55,930 nucleotides of DNA from a virus. This document shows, in pieces, positions 30,545-38,889 of this stretch (the first letter of the stretch is position 1; every line of letters starts with the position of its first letter). A program made the position numbers and the translations under genes. The stretch is from positions 1-55,930 of the IMG/VR virus record IMGVR_UViG_3300046674_000388. One strand, written 5' to 3'. The notes below the pieces were generated by a model, which saw nothing but the letters and a program-made list of their open reading frames with translations, made no database searches and had not been told where the DNA came from.

Positions 30545-30682
30545 ATGGACAAGCACGCCTGTGACTTCTGCGGCTGGGACCTGTTTGACGCCGACGAGCT
30601 CACCCCCGGCCCGTCCGGCGACCCGTGCTGCTCCGACTGCCACACCACGCACGCCGACACCCGCACCGCCCACGCCTACTAG
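30545..30682 (+). CDS. Zinc-ribbon micropeptide, 45 aa
   Basis: ATG 30545 after GAGGGGGACCTG; the frame extends upstream but only through the promoter. HACDFCGWDLFDAD and PCCSDCHTTHAD give two CxxC knuckles, a minimal zinc ribbon. First gene right of the palindromic region. Confidence 0.6.
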   Translation: MDKHACDFCGWDLFDADELTPGPSGDPCCSDCHTTHADTRTAHAY

Positions 30683-30693
30683 GCCCACCATCT

Positions 30694-30729
30694 GGCCCGG
30701 CGGCCGTGACCACGACCTGCCGCCGGGCC
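30694..30729 (+). terminator. Intergenic hairpin
   Basis: GGCCCGGCGGC (30694-30704) and GCCGCCGGGCC (30719-30729) pair perfectly over 11 bp with a 14-base loop. Confidence 0.55.
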
Positions 30730-30765
30730 GCACCACCACCCCACCAGCCACGAAGGAGCACAGCC

Positions 30766-30936
30766 ATGTCCAACATCCCCGACCGGCTCATCGCCTACCG
30801 CATCGGCACCAGCGACGACGTGTACGTCCTCGACCTGTGGGGCCACCTCGACGAGCGCACCCTCATCGCGGGGATCGCCGACGAGCACCACGTCTCCGAC
30901 GCCGACGTCCGCCTCCTCACCTCCACCACCGCCTGA
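30766..30936 (+). CDS. Small phage protein, 56 aa, unknown
   Basis: ATG after GAAGGAGCACAGCC. SNIPDRLIAYRIGTSDDVYV looks like a beta-hairpin start; ends in a helix (EHHVSDADVRLL). No family recognised. Confidence 0.45.
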   Translation: MSNIPDRLIAYRIGTSDDVYVLDLWGHLDERTLIAGIADEHHVSDADVRLLTSTTA

Positions 30937-30950
30937 ACAGGAGCACCACC

Positions 30951-31130
30951 ATGCGCCGCATCCGCACCGCCGCCGACGCCCTCGCCGCGTTCAACGAGGC
31001 CGCCCGGACCACCTTCAACCGCTGGTACGACGCGGCCCCCGCCGACGAGGACGAGGCATGGGCCGCGTACGAGGCGGCCGCGGAGCAGGCCCGGGAGGCC
31101 GACCGCACCGTCCGGTCGCTCACCGCCTGA
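30951..31130 (+). CDS. Small helical protein, 59 aa, unknown
   Basis: ATG after CAGGAGCACCACC. Two amphipathic helices (DALAAFNEAARTTFNRWYDA; AWAAYEAAAEQAREADRTVR). Function unknown. Confidence 0.45.
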   Translation: MRRIRTAADALAAFNEAARTTFNRWYDAAPADEDEAWAAYEAAAEQAREADRTVRSLTA

Positions 31131-31227
31131 CCACCGGCGTGTCCCCGGTCCGGCCGGCGCCTGCTCACGACGGAGACGCGCACCACCCGCCACCAGCCCG
31201 GTGACGGACCAGCAGAAGGAGACCACC

Positions 31228-31395
31228 ATGCCCCGCACCCCCCGCCCCTCGGACATCAAGCGCACCGACGACGTCGATTTCATCGAGGGCTCCCGCCCGC
31301 TGCCCACGGGCCGCGAGGCCCGCGAGGCGGAGCGCCGCGAGAGCACCGCCACCGCGGTCGTCGGCCTCGCCAACCTCTTCGGCCGCCGCGCCTGA
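31228..31395 (+). CDS. Small basic protein, 55 aa, unknown
   Basis: Start taken at ATG 31228 because AAGGAGACCACC lies just upstream; a GTG at 31201 is the alternative. Arg/Glu-rich middle (GREAREAERRESTATAVVG). The gaps on both sides (31131-31227, 31396-31499) show no gene. Confidence 0.45.
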   Translation: MPRTPRPSDIKRTDDVDFIEGSRPLPTGREAREAERRESTATAVVGLANLFGRRA

Positions 31396-31499
31396 CCCAC
31401 GGCGCGCTCCACCAGCAGGCACCACGGCTGGCACGGCTCAGACCCAGGAGCGCGCACCACCCCAGATCCCCGCCGCACGCCTCCCGCTTGGAGACCGCC

Positions 31500-31721
31500 A
31501 TGCCCCCGCACCTGCCCACCACCTGCCAGATCCTCGCCGGCATCTGGCTCCGCCTCCGGATCCTCGCCCCGATCATCGCGCCGATCCTCGCCGCCCTGTG
31601 GCTGGCCGGTATCGACCTCGCGGGCGGCACGAAGATCGCCGCCGTCCTGGTCGTGCTGACCATGCTCGCCCTCGACTCCGCCCGCCACCCGCACGGCACA
31701 CGGCACGGGGCACGGCAGTGA
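31500..31721 (+). CDS. Two-span membrane protein, 73 aa
   Basis: ATG 31500 after TTGGAGACCGCC. Spans at about 13-35 (LRILAPIIAPILAALWLAG) and 45-62 (IAAVLVVLTMLALDSA), then a His/Arg-rich tail. Small two-span proteins are usual next to transfer-type ATPases of actinomycete plasmids (Spd proteins). Role inferred from neighbours. Confidence 0.55.
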   Translation: MPPHLPTTCQILAGIWLRLRILAPIIAPILAALWLAGIDLAGGTKIAAVLVVLTMLALDSARHPHGTRHGARQ

Positions 31722-31870
31722 GCGCCGCCACAGAAGCCGCCATCGCCGCAGCCGCCGCCGAGCAGGCACGCCAGGCCGCCCACGCATCCGCCGAAGCCCA
31801 GCGCCAAGCCGCCGAAAACCTCGCCCGCCTCGCCGCCATGACCGCAGCCCACCTGGGAGCCCCCCGATGA
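31718..31870 (+). CDS. Ala-rich helical micropeptide, 50 aa
   Basis: GTGA-coupled to the gene before and ATGA-coupled to the gene after. A single long helix (AATEAAIAAAAAEQARQAAH), likely coiled coil, echoing the Ala-rich helix that opens the following membrane protein. Confidence 0.45.
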   Translation: MSAATEAAIAAAAAEQARQAAHASAEAQRQAAENLARLAAMTAAHLGAPR

Positions 31871-33123
31871 CCGCCACGTACGACCACGTCAACGGACACA
31901 TGCCCGCCGACCCCTACCCCAGCATCTCGTTCACCGAGCAGGCCGCCCGCGCCGACGCCACCCGACTCCAGGCCGAGGTCAACGCCGAAGCCGCCCGCAT
32001 CAAGGCCACCGACGACGCCGCATCCCGCGCCACCACACAGGCCGTAAGGGCAGCCAAGGCCGCCGCCGAGATCGCCGGCCTGCAGGCCAAGACCGACGAG
32101 ATCCAGCGCGCCGCCGCGGCGAAGGCCGACATCGAGGCGAAGGCCCGCGCCGAGCAGGCCGCCATCGACCGGGCCGAGCAGGCCGAGCGCAACCGGGTCG
32201 ACGCCCTCAACGCCCGCGCCGAGAAGACCGCCCGTCAGCTCGTCACCGTGTCCGTGCTCATCGCCCTGCCGCTGCAGCTCGTCGCGTTCTGGCTGATGAA
32301 CCCGGCGCTGATCGTGGTGCCGGCCGGTCTGGAGTACGCGGCGTGGGTGATGCTGGCCCAGGTCGACGCGGCCGTTGCCGCTGGACGCCGGGCCTGGCAC
32401 TACATCGCTGCCACCCTGGTCGTCGCGATGTTCGCGGCGTGGATGAACTGGTCGCACGGCCCGGACCTGATTGCGGACCATGGGCAGCTGGTCGGTGCGG
32501 TTGGCGCGTTCTTCTCCCTCCTCGGCCCGTTGACGTGGGCGCTCCATACCCACGGCAAGATCGCCAAGCGGGAGGGTCGCCTGCCCCGCGCCGAACGCAG
32601 GGCCGCCAAGCAGGCAGCTGCCGCCGCCGCCAAGCTGGCCGAGCAGGAGCAGGCCGCCGCCACCGCCGACACTCTCGAACTCGACGCCCGCCGCCACCGC
32701 GACCACGCCGACGTGTACGCCCGCGCCGCCTACATCGCTTCCGCCGCCGGCCACCTCACCATCACCGACCAGACGTGGGACAGGGCCTGGCAGGACGTCA
32801 AGGGTGAGGGTGCGCAGATCGGTGAGACCGCCGAGTCCATTGCTCAGCGGAAGGCCGCCACCGAAGCGCTGCGTGCCGCGACCGTGGGTGACGTGACGCC
32901 ACTCCCTGTGCTTATGCAGGACGGGCGGATCCGCGTCTACCGCGAGCCGAAGAAGATCCAGCTCAACGCCCAAATCCCCCCCACCGTTCAGCGCGTCACC
33001 GCGAGGGTCACAGACAGGCCCAAGCCGACCCCGCCGCGGCGCCGGAAGGGCGACACCCCGGCTTACTCGCCGCTGGCCCGCAGCGCCGCCGCAGAGACCG
33101 CCAAGCGCGCCGCCAAGCAGTAG
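31867..33123 (+). CDS. Four-span membrane protein with coiled-coil flanks (transfer partner?)
   Basis: 418 residues. A coiled coil (about 25-120) leads to four membrane spans at about 124-143, 147-165, 178-195 and 207-226, then another basic coiled coil (about 235-265) and a basic Pro-rich tail. The layout and the place directly before the FtsK/TraB-like gene recall SpdA/SpdB-type or DUF2637 membrane proteins of actinomycete conjugative elements. It may anchor the translocase. Membrane topology is clear; family is inferred. Confidence 0.6.
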   Translation: MTATYDHVNGHMPADPYPSISFTEQAARADATRLQAEVNAEAARIKATDDAASRATTQAVRAAKAAAEIAGLQAKTDEIQRAAAAKADIEAKARAEQAAIDRAEQAERNRVDALNARAEKTARQLVTVSVLIALPLQLVAFWLMNPALIVVPAGLEYAAWVMLAQVDAAVAAGRRAWHYIAATLVVAMFAAWMNWSHGPDLIADHGQLVGAVGAFFSLLGPLTWALHTHGKIAKREGRLPRAERRAAKQAAAAAAKLAEQEQAAATADTLELDARRHRDHADVYARAAYIASAAGHLTITDQTWDRAWQDVKGEGAQIGETAESIAQRKAATEALRAATVGDVTPLPVLMQDGRIRVYREPKKIQLNAQIPPTVQRVTARVTDRPKPTPPRRRKGDTPAYSPLARSAAAETAKRAAKQ

Positions 33124-33160
33124 CCCACCACCCCCGCCGCGATCATCCAGGAGCACCCCG

Positions 33161-35413
33161 ATGTCCGAGTACACGACCGGCCCCACCCCCGGCCCCGCCG
33201 ACGACGAACCCGGCGTCTACGACCTCACCAAGAACTTCCCCGCCGAGTACCTCGCCGAGCTGGAAACCGCGATGCAGGCCGAAGCCTCACTCAGCGAGCA
33301 CGGCCGCCGCGGCGCCATGGTCGGCACCATCATCGAACCGACCATCCCGCAGCAGCGCGGTTGGGCCACCGAGGCTGCGGCACGGGCGCTCCCCGCCTGG
33401 GCTGCCGACCCCGAGACCCTGGCCCGGTCCGTCCGCCAGGCCCGCGCCGAAGCCGTCTACCGGGTCCTGTTCCACACGATGCGGACCCCCGCCTACGCCG
33501 CCCGCGTCCTGCTCCTCGCCAGCCGAGGCGCCTGGGCCGCTCCCCGCGACGCCGCGCACTTCTTCCTCGCCGGCGAGTACAACACCGGCATCAAAGCCGC
33601 GAAGAAGAGCCGCGACGACGCCCGTGTCCTGGTGCTCCGCGACGAGAAGGCGTCCGTCACCAAGGACCGGCAGCGCTCCGCCCGCCACCTGGTCGCCACC
33701 GGCGGGTCCCTCACCTACGTCGGCGCGGCCGTCCTCACCGCCATGGCCGGCCAGTGGATCGTCGCCGGGCCGCTCCTCGCCCTGCTGACCGGCGTCCTCG
33801 CCGTCATCGGCCACAAGGACAAGACCGGAGCCGACCCCGCGTTCCACCTCCTCGACGCCACCCCCACCACCACCGGGCCCGTCACCGACACACGCATCGA
33901 GGAGGCGTTCCGCGCCGCCGGCGTCATCGGCGCCAAGGAGGCCCTGCAGTTCACCGGCGCTGGCACCGGTCGGGAGAAGACCGCCGCCGTCGCCACCCTC
34001 AAGCTGCCCGCCGGCACCATCGCCGCCGACGCCATCAAGAAGCTCCGCGAGATCGCCGGCGCCCTCGACGTAGCCGCCTCCCAGGTCGACATCCGCCAGG
34101 AAGGCGCCGAGTCCCGTCTGTCCATCTGGATCGCCGACAAGGACCCGTTCGCCACCTCCCGCCGCTCCCCCCTCCTCACCCACCGCGGCCCCATCGACGC
34201 GTTCACCGACGGCATCCCCGTCGTCTTCGACAAGCGCGGCCAGGCCGTCCCCCTCACCATCCGCGACGCCATGCTGCTGATCGCCGGCATGACCCGCTCC
34301 GGCAAGGGCGTCGGCTACTCCTCCGTCGTCTGCGGCGCCGGCATGGACCCGCGCATCAACATCCGCAACGTGTACGGCAAAGCCACCGGCGAGCACGTCC
34401 CCTACGCCCCGGTCTGCGCCACGTTCTTCAAGCGCAACCCCGAGCGCCTCGCCCTGCTCCTGCAGATCCTGGAGAAGGAGCTCCTGCGCCGCGAGGACCG
34501 CCTTGCCGACCTCGGCACCGACAAGCTCACCCCCAGGCTCCTGGAAGAGATGCCGATCGAGCTCGTCCTGATCGACGAGTTCGCCTTCTACGTCGGCGAC
34601 GAGAAGGACGAGACGGCCAAGCAGATCATCGCCTCGCTGAAGCAGATCGCCGCGATGGGCGCCGCCCTCGGCGTGCTCCTCGTCCTCGCCACCCAGGACC
34701 CCAACGCCAAGCTCGTCCCGTCCCCTCTGCGCCGGAACTTCCTCAACCGGTGGGCGATGCGGGTGGAGTCCGCGGACGCCTCCAACGCCATCCTCGGCGG
34801 CGCCGCATCGGGCGCCGGCTTCGACTCCTCGAAGCTGCCGGAGGGAACCCCGTCCGGCGTCGGCCACCTGCGCACCATCGACGGCACCCGGCTGACCCGC
34901 TCCTACTTCATCGACCGGGAACGCGGCGAGGTCGACGAGCTGATCGCCCGCGGCGTGGTGTACCGGTCGGAAGCTGGCCGCCTGGCCGGGCAGTTCGACG
35001 ACCCGATCGAGCAGGCACTGCTCGCCGCGACCGGCTTCACGTCCGCCTCGGGCGGGCCGCGTGGGGACGGCCGGCCGGGCAAGGCCGACATGCGGCAGTC
35101 CAGCGTGCGGGGCCTCCTCGGCGAGCTCCTCCAGGTGTTTGCCTCGGCCGGGAACCCGGAGCGGCTGACCACCTCGGCAATCGTCGCCGGCCTGGCCCGG
35201 ATCAACCCGGCCGACTGGCAGAAGGTCGCCGACGACACCGCGGCGAACGCCGGTACTGCGCTGAAGAACGCCATCACCCGCGCCCTCGCCAAGGACGCCG
35301 CCGAGGCTGGTCGTCCGCCTCGGATTCTCGACTCCGACCAGTGGGGCGGCAAGGACAAGGGCCGCGGCTACTGGCTGACCGCCGTTCGTGCCGCTGCCGG
35401 AATTGTCCAGTAA
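33161..35413 (+). CDS. FtsK/TraB-like DNA translocase
   Basis: 750 residues. Two membrane spans lie at about 180-222 (TYVGAAVLTAMAGQWIVAG). The ATPase has Walker A GMTRSGKG (376-383), in which Arg takes the place of the usual Gly and Gly follows Lys, and Walker B LVLIDEF with Asp472-Glu473. LLVLATQDPNAKL at about 505 is the FtsK-type sensor region. The C-terminal 130 residues are helical with no clear gamma (KOPS-reading) domain. Such proteins move double-stranded DNA in Streptomyces conjugation (TraB, TraSA) or chromosome segregation. In a phage it could help replicate, partition or deliver DNA. Confidence 0.8.
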   Translation: MSEYTTGPTPGPADDEPGVYDLTKNFPAEYLAELETAMQAEASLSEHGRRGAMVGTIIEPTIPQQRGWATEAAARALPAWAADPETLARSVRQARAEAVYRVLFHTMRTPAYAARVLLLASRGAWAAPRDAAHFFLAGEYNTGIKAAKKSRDDARVLVLRDEKASVTKDRQRSARHLVATGGSLTYVGAAVLTAMAGQWIVAGPLLALLTGVLAVIGHKDKTGADPAFHLLDATPTTTGPVTDTRIEEAFRAAGVIGAKEALQFTGAGTGREKTAAVATLKLPAGTIAADAIKKLREIAGALDVAASQVDIRQEGAESRLSIWIADKDPFATSRRSPLLTHRGPIDAFTDGIPVVFDKRGQAVPLTIRDAMLLIAGMTRSGKGVGYSSVVCGAGMDPRINIRNVYGKATGEHVPYAPVCATFFKRNPERLALLLQILEKELLRREDRLADLGTDKLTPRLLEEMPIELVLIDEFAFYVGDEKDETAKQIIASLKQIAAMGAALGVLLVLATQDPNAKLVPSPLRRNFLNRWAMRVESADASNAILGGAASGAGFDSSKLPEGTPSGVGHLRTIDGTRLTRSYFIDRERGEVDELIARGVVYRSEAGRLAGQFDDPIEQALLAATGFTSASGGPRGDGRPGKADMRQSSVRGLLGELLQVFASAGNPERLTTSAIVAGLARINPADWQKVADDTAANAGTALKNAITRALAKDAAEAGRPPRILDSDQWGGKDKGRGYWLTAVRAAAGIVQ

Positions 35414-35470
35414 TGACCACCCGGGACCGGCCCGGGACGGCCTGAGAAACCGCAGGTCATAGCCGTGACC

Positions 35471-35516
35471 ACCGTCGGGACGGCGGCCCTCTCCTCGGGG
35501 TAGCCGTCCCGGCGGT
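35471..35516 (+). terminator. Terminator-like hairpin after the translocase
   Basis: ACCGTCGGGACGGC (35471-35484) pairs with GCCGTCCCGGCGGT (35503-35516) with one mismatch. The region 35414-35619 has no gene. Confidence 0.55.
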
Positions 35517-35619
35517 CAGCCTCCGATCCCAGTGCCCGTCCCGGCCCTGACCTGCACCGATGCAGCCCATCCCAGGCTACATCCCGACCCTCGAACCATG
35601 ACAAACAGGAGGAATCGCC

Positions 35620-36084
35620 ATGACCGAGCAGACCACCCCCGCCCTCGCCCCGATGCCCGGCGTCGCCCTGATCACCTACCCGGACGGCACGACCCGCTAC
35701 GAGTACACCGACGAGCTGCAGGCCGCCATCGACCGGGCCGAGACGGCCGGGTACGCGCCCGTCGTCCAGACCATCACCACCCCGGCGCCCGTCGAACCCG
35801 CCGCCCGTCCGGCGCTGATCGAGCCGTGGATGGTGCGCGGCGCCGCCGGCCTCGGCCTCGCAGGCGGCACGGTGGCCCTCGCCCCAATCGCAGCGTCCGC
35901 AGTCGGCGCCATGTCGGCCGCGCTCGGAGACCTGCTGCACCTCGCCCTGCAGGTCGGCGGCGCCGGGCTCGCCGCCTTCGTCCTGCTGCGACTGCTGACC
36001 GGGCGGAAGGCCGGCGGGCAGGGCGTTGAGGTCGTGCAGACCGTGACGCAGACCATCACCAACGTCGTCCGCATCGAGAAGTGA
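35620..36084 (+). CDS. Membrane protein, 154 aa
   Basis: ATG after CAGGAGGAATCGCC. N-terminal soluble part (ALITYPDGTTRYEYTDELQA) then two spans at about 75-95 and 105-125, and a short tail (VEVVQTVTQTITNVVRIEK). It overlaps the next gene by GTGA. It may belong to the same membrane module as the translocase. Confidence 0.6.
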   Translation: MTEQTTPALAPMPGVALITYPDGTTRYEYTDELQAAIDRAETAGYAPVVQTITTPAPVEPAARPALIEPWMVRGAAGLGLAGGTVALAPIAASAVGAMSAALGDLLHLALQVGGAGLAAFVLLRLLTGRKAGGQGVEVVQTVTQTITNVVRIEK

Positions 36085-36722
36085 GCCCGACCATGCGACT
36101 GTTCGGCGGCCCCACCCACGTGGTGCGGATCCTTGGCCCGCTCACCGTCAACGGCCAGCCACTGGCCTGCCCGGAGAAGGGCTGCGGCGACACAGGCAAG
36201 GCCGGCGGCCACACCCTCACCGCGGAGGGCGAGAAGGGCGTCGCCACGATCACGTGCGGCGCCAACCCCGAGCACCGGTTCCGGGTGCCGGACATCACGA
36301 TCGCCCTCGTCAAGGCGCTGCCGCGGTCGGGCCGGTTCGAGCACAAGCAGGGCGACGTCCGGCTGCAGGGCATCGCCGCCCGGCCCGGCAAGGGCGACAA
36401 GAAGCCCGCAGCGGCCGGCAAGGGGCGGGCCCTCGGCCAGCAGCCCGCACCGGCCAAGACGCCCAGCCGCGGCAGCAGCGGACCGGGCCTGGCTGGGGTC
36501 GTCGTCGCCGGGCTGCAGACCGTCACCGCCACCGTCGGCACCGTCGGGCAGATCGCCGGGGCCGCCGGGCAAGGGGCCCGCGCACTCGGCGACGTCGCCA
36601 AGGCGGGCAGCAACGCCATCAGCCTGGCTCGCGACGGGGTCAAGGCAGCCGACCGGGCCGCCGGACGCCGCCACCAGGCCGCGCTCGGCGAACGCCAGAC
36701 CGGACCAAAGCGGGCCCTGTGA
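36081..36722 (+). CDS. Phage protein with Cys pair and hydrophobic C-terminus, 213 aa
   Basis: Start at GTG 36081 by overlap; ATG 36093 is the alternative. N-terminal domain (RLFGGPTHVVRILGPLTVNG; LACPEKGCGD; ATITCGANPEHRFRVP) with three Cys resembles small zinc-binding domains. A Lys/Pro linker (about 105-140) leads to a hydrophobic Gly/Ala stretch (VVVAGLQTVTATVGTVGQIA) that may insert in a membrane. Function unknown. Confidence 0.5.
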   Translation: MSPTMRLFGGPTHVVRILGPLTVNGQPLACPEKGCGDTGKAGGHTLTAEGEKGVATITCGANPEHRFRVPDITIALVKALPRSGRFEHKQGDVRLQGIAARPGKGDKKPAAAGKGRALGQQPAPAKTPSRGSSGPGLAGVVVAGLQTVTATVGTVGQIAGAAGQGARALGDVAKAGSNAISLARDGVKAADRAAGRRHQAALGERQTGPKRAL

Positions 36723-36763
36723 ACCGTGGGACAGAATGTCAGACAGAAAGGGACAATGAACCC

Positions 36764-37039
36764 ATGAGCGAACAGCCCATCCACCCGGGTCACGTACTGC
36801 TGCGCGCCACCGTCGAGATCAACGGACACAAGGTCCAGGCCACCATGTCCGTCGGGCATCAGGTGTGGAACGCCGGTACCGAGTACCAGGAGCACGTGAA
36901 AGCCCAGGTGCTCCACATGCTGGGCAAGGCCATCGTCAAGGAACTCGCGCCCGAGGTCACTGTCGAACCGTCCCCGCCCACCTTGACCGAGTCCCTGCAC
37001 GCGGCACTGCGGCCGTTCGACTACCCGCAGGAGTACTGA
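36764..37039 (+). CDS. Small phage protein, 91 aa, unknown
   Basis: ATG after AAAGGGACAATGAACCC. Beta-sheet start (VLLRATVEINGHKVQATMSV) and a helix (EHVKAQVLHMLGKAIVKEL). TGTCAGACA at 36738-36746 and two GGGACA copies in front suggest a promoter or operator. TGATG overlap with the next gene. Confidence 0.5.
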   Translation: MSEQPIHPGHVLLRATVEINGHKVQATMSVGHQVWNAGTEYQEHVKAQVLHMLGKAIVKELAPEVTVEPSPPTLTESLHAALRPFDYPQEY

Positions 37040-37245
37040 TGGCTGGTGACAAGCCGGACGCCGGGTGGACGATCATGGATCGCACCCTTGAACTCCTCGC
37101 CGTCCACTGCCGAACCGTGGCCTACCAGGAGGCCAGCGGATGGGAATGCGCCGGGTGCGGCGAGTACATCGAATCGCGGGACATCCCGGGCTGGACCGAG
37201 CGCCGCACAGCCCTCGCCGCCAGCCGCACGACTGCGCGAGGATGA
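37039..37245 (+). CDS. Small protein with Cys pair, 68 aa
   Basis: TGATG-coupled. WECAGCGEYIE in the middle is a CxxC knuckle, with Cys24 upstream. Function unknown. Confidence 0.5.
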   Translation: MAGDKPDAGWTIMDRTLELLAVHCRTVAYQEASGWECAGCGEYIESRDIPGWTERRTALAASRTTARG

Positions 37246-37249
37246 GCCG

Positions 37250-37552
37250 GTGACCGATCTCCCGTACCTGCCGCCCAGCAGCAACCGGGCTGCCCGTGAC
37301 CGCATCCAGGCCGCCATCAACGATCTTGCGTGGCCGGACCGGCAGGCCGTCGTCGGCACGTCCGGCGGCGAGCACGCCCGCCGGGTCGCCGCTGGCATCC
37401 TTCGCAAGGCGTTCGCGCCGGAGCTCGCCCGGATGCGCGACACCGAAGCCACCCTTGCCCGCGCCCGCCGGTTGGTCCGCCAGTACCCGGAAGACGAGGC
37501 CGTGCCGGTGCGCAGGCTCCTCGCGGCCCTGTACGGAGAGGAGAAGCCGTGA
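37250..37552 (+). CDS. Helical protein, 100 aa, unknown
   Basis: GTG after CGAGGATGAGCCG. Helical and Arg-rich (SSNRAARDRIQAAINDLAWP; RDTEATLARARRLVRQYPED). GTGA overlap with next. Confidence 0.5.
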   Translation: MTDLPYLPPSSNRAARDRIQAAINDLAWPDRQAVVGTSGGEHARRVAAGILRKAFAPELARMRDTEATLARARRLVRQYPEDEAVPVRRLLAALYGEEKP

Positions 37553-37689
37553 CCGACAACCCCGAGGATGTGCGCGGCTTGACCGAGGAAGAGTTTCTGG
37601 CCTGGATCGAAATGGTGCCCGCCATGGTGACCAAGTCGATGCAGTTGCCCGATGGTCTGCACTTCGAGTGGGACAGGAGCGGCCAGTGA
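37549..37689 (+). CDS. Acidic micropeptide, 46 aa
   Basis: GTGA-coupled on both sides. Acidic helix (VRGLTEEEFLAWIEMVPAMV). Function unknown. Confidence 0.45.
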   Translation: MTDNPEDVRGLTEEEFLAWIEMVPAMVTKSMQLPDGLHFEWDRSGQ

Positions 37690-38081
37690 CCGACGACCTG
37701 GTGAAGTTCCTGCGGGCACGGCTCGACGACGACGAGCGGGACGCTCAGGCAGTGGGCTACAGCACCGCCGAAGCTGTTGACGGGCTCTGGGACAGCAAGT
37801 TCGTCCAGCTGCGCGGGTCGGTGACGACCTACAACACAACTGAGCTTCCGGCCGATCTCGCCGTGCACATGGCCCGCCACGATCCGGCGCGAGTGCTGGC
37901 CGAGGTCGACGCCAAACGGCGGCTGCTCGACAAGACCCACCCGGAACTTCAGTGGGCGGACTCCGCAGCGGAAGGCGAATGGGGCAACTACCAGGAGGCC
38001 GCTCTCGACTTCCTGAAGATCATGGCCCTACCGTATGCCGACCACCCCGACTACCGGCCCGAGTGGGCACCGGAGGCATGA
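37686..38081 (+). CDS. DUF6221-like protein, 131 aa
   Basis: DDLVKFLRARLDDDERDAQA at the start, HDPARVLAEVDAKRRLLDK in the middle and KIMALPYADHPDYRPEW at the end make a very common actinobacterial and phage protein that I recall as DUF6221. Function unknown. Overlap ATGA with the next gene. Confidence 0.75.
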   Translation: MTDDLVKFLRARLDDDERDAQAVGYSTAEAVDGLWDSKFVQLRGSVTTYNTTELPADLAVHMARHDPARVLAEVDAKRRLLDKTHPELQWADSAAEGEWGNYQEAALDFLKIMALPYADHPDYRPEWAPEA

Positions 38082-38359
38082 CCATGGGACACCGCCCGTA
38101 CCCCAACGCCACGCGCGCCCGAAACCAGCTCTGGCGGCGCTACCAGACCCCCGCCTTCACGACCAACCCCACGCTCGCCGTCCTCGCCGAGTCGGCGCGC
38201 GGGGGAGAAGAGTTCGAGGTGGCCATGCGTACGCTGCGAGATGGAGTACAGGCCGGCCTCACCGTCGCCGAATCCCTCGACAACGCCGCCGCCGCGGCCG
38301 CCAACATCCGCTCATGGACCGAGACGGCGCCAATCCGGTTCGGGATCACCAAGCGATGA
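38078..38359 (+). CDS. Small phage protein, 93 aa, unknown
   Basis: ATGA overlap (ATG 38078; a second ATG two codons later). Basic start (GHRPYPNATRARNQLWRRYQ), helical rest. No family recognised. Confidence 0.45.
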   Translation: MTMGHRPYPNATRARNQLWRRYQTPAFTTNPTLAVLAESARGGEEFEVAMRTLRDGVQAGLTVAESLDNAAAAAANIRSWTETAPIRFGITKR

Positions 38360-38643
38360 CCCCACGCCCCAACGCCCTTGCCGAGGCGCTGGCCAGCCTC
38401 CACCACCTCCTCGCCCACAACTCCCGCGACTGGGGTCTCGACCGCGCCGACGCCTGGTTGTACGCAGTCCTCGTCGGCTGGGACTGCGAAATGACCCACG
38501 AGCACAACGACGTCTGCGAGAACGGCGAGGCCATCCAAGAGATCGCCGCACAGCACAACTGGGCACCCGGCGACATCGAGAGAGTCCGCCGGTACAGGGC
38601 AGCCATCCGGGTTGCCGCCGACGGTGGGCACCCGAGCACCTGA
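38356..38643 (+). CDS. Small phage protein, 95 aa, unknown
   Basis: ATGA-coupled. Helical; WDCEMTHEHNDVCENGEAIQ then RVRRYRAAIRVAAD, a phrase I have seen in Streptomyces prophage ORFs of unknown role. It is the last gene of the early block; a terminator follows. Confidence 0.5.
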   Translation: MTPRPNALAEALASLHHLLAHNSRDWGLDRADAWLYAVLVGWDCEMTHEHNDVCENGEAIQEIAAQHNWAPGDIERVRRYRAAIRVAADGGHPST

Positions 38644-38653
38644 CCCCACGAGC

Positions 38654-38686
38654 AGGGCCCGCAGCTGAGCAGCAGCCGCGGGCCCT
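38654..38686 (+). terminator. Terminator ending the early block
   Basis: AGGGCCCGC (38654-38662) and GCGGGCCCT (38678-38686) pair perfectly, followed by TCGTCTT, 10 bases after the last early stop. Confidence 0.75.
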
Positions 38687-38765
38687 TCGTCTTGCCTAAA
38701 CACCCCCGAACCCGGCCACGCTCCGGCAGGATGGCGCCCCACCAGCCACACCCAAGGGAGCGTCC

Positions 38766-38852
38766 GTGGAACCCTGGCACTACATCGTCATCCTCCTCGC
38801 CATACTCGCCCTCGCCATCGTCGGCATCGTCAAACTCGCCCGCCGCAAGTAG
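38766..38852 (+). CDS. Membrane micropeptide, 28 aa
   Basis: GTG 38766 after AAGGGAGCGTCC. EPWHYIVILLAILALAIVGI is a single span, ending LARRK. Free-standing between a terminator and the terminase region, so it has its own ribosome site and probably its own promoter. It could be a small lysis or immunity peptide. Confidence 0.55.
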   Translation: MEPWHYIVILLAILALAIVGIVKLARRK

Positions 38853-38889
38853 ACCTGTCCCGACCCCCTGACACCGTGCATACGGGGTC

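Noticed and set aside
36756-36763. ATG at 36756 as start of the 91-aa gene
   Set aside because: Out of frame with the protein; ATG 36764 keeps the frame.
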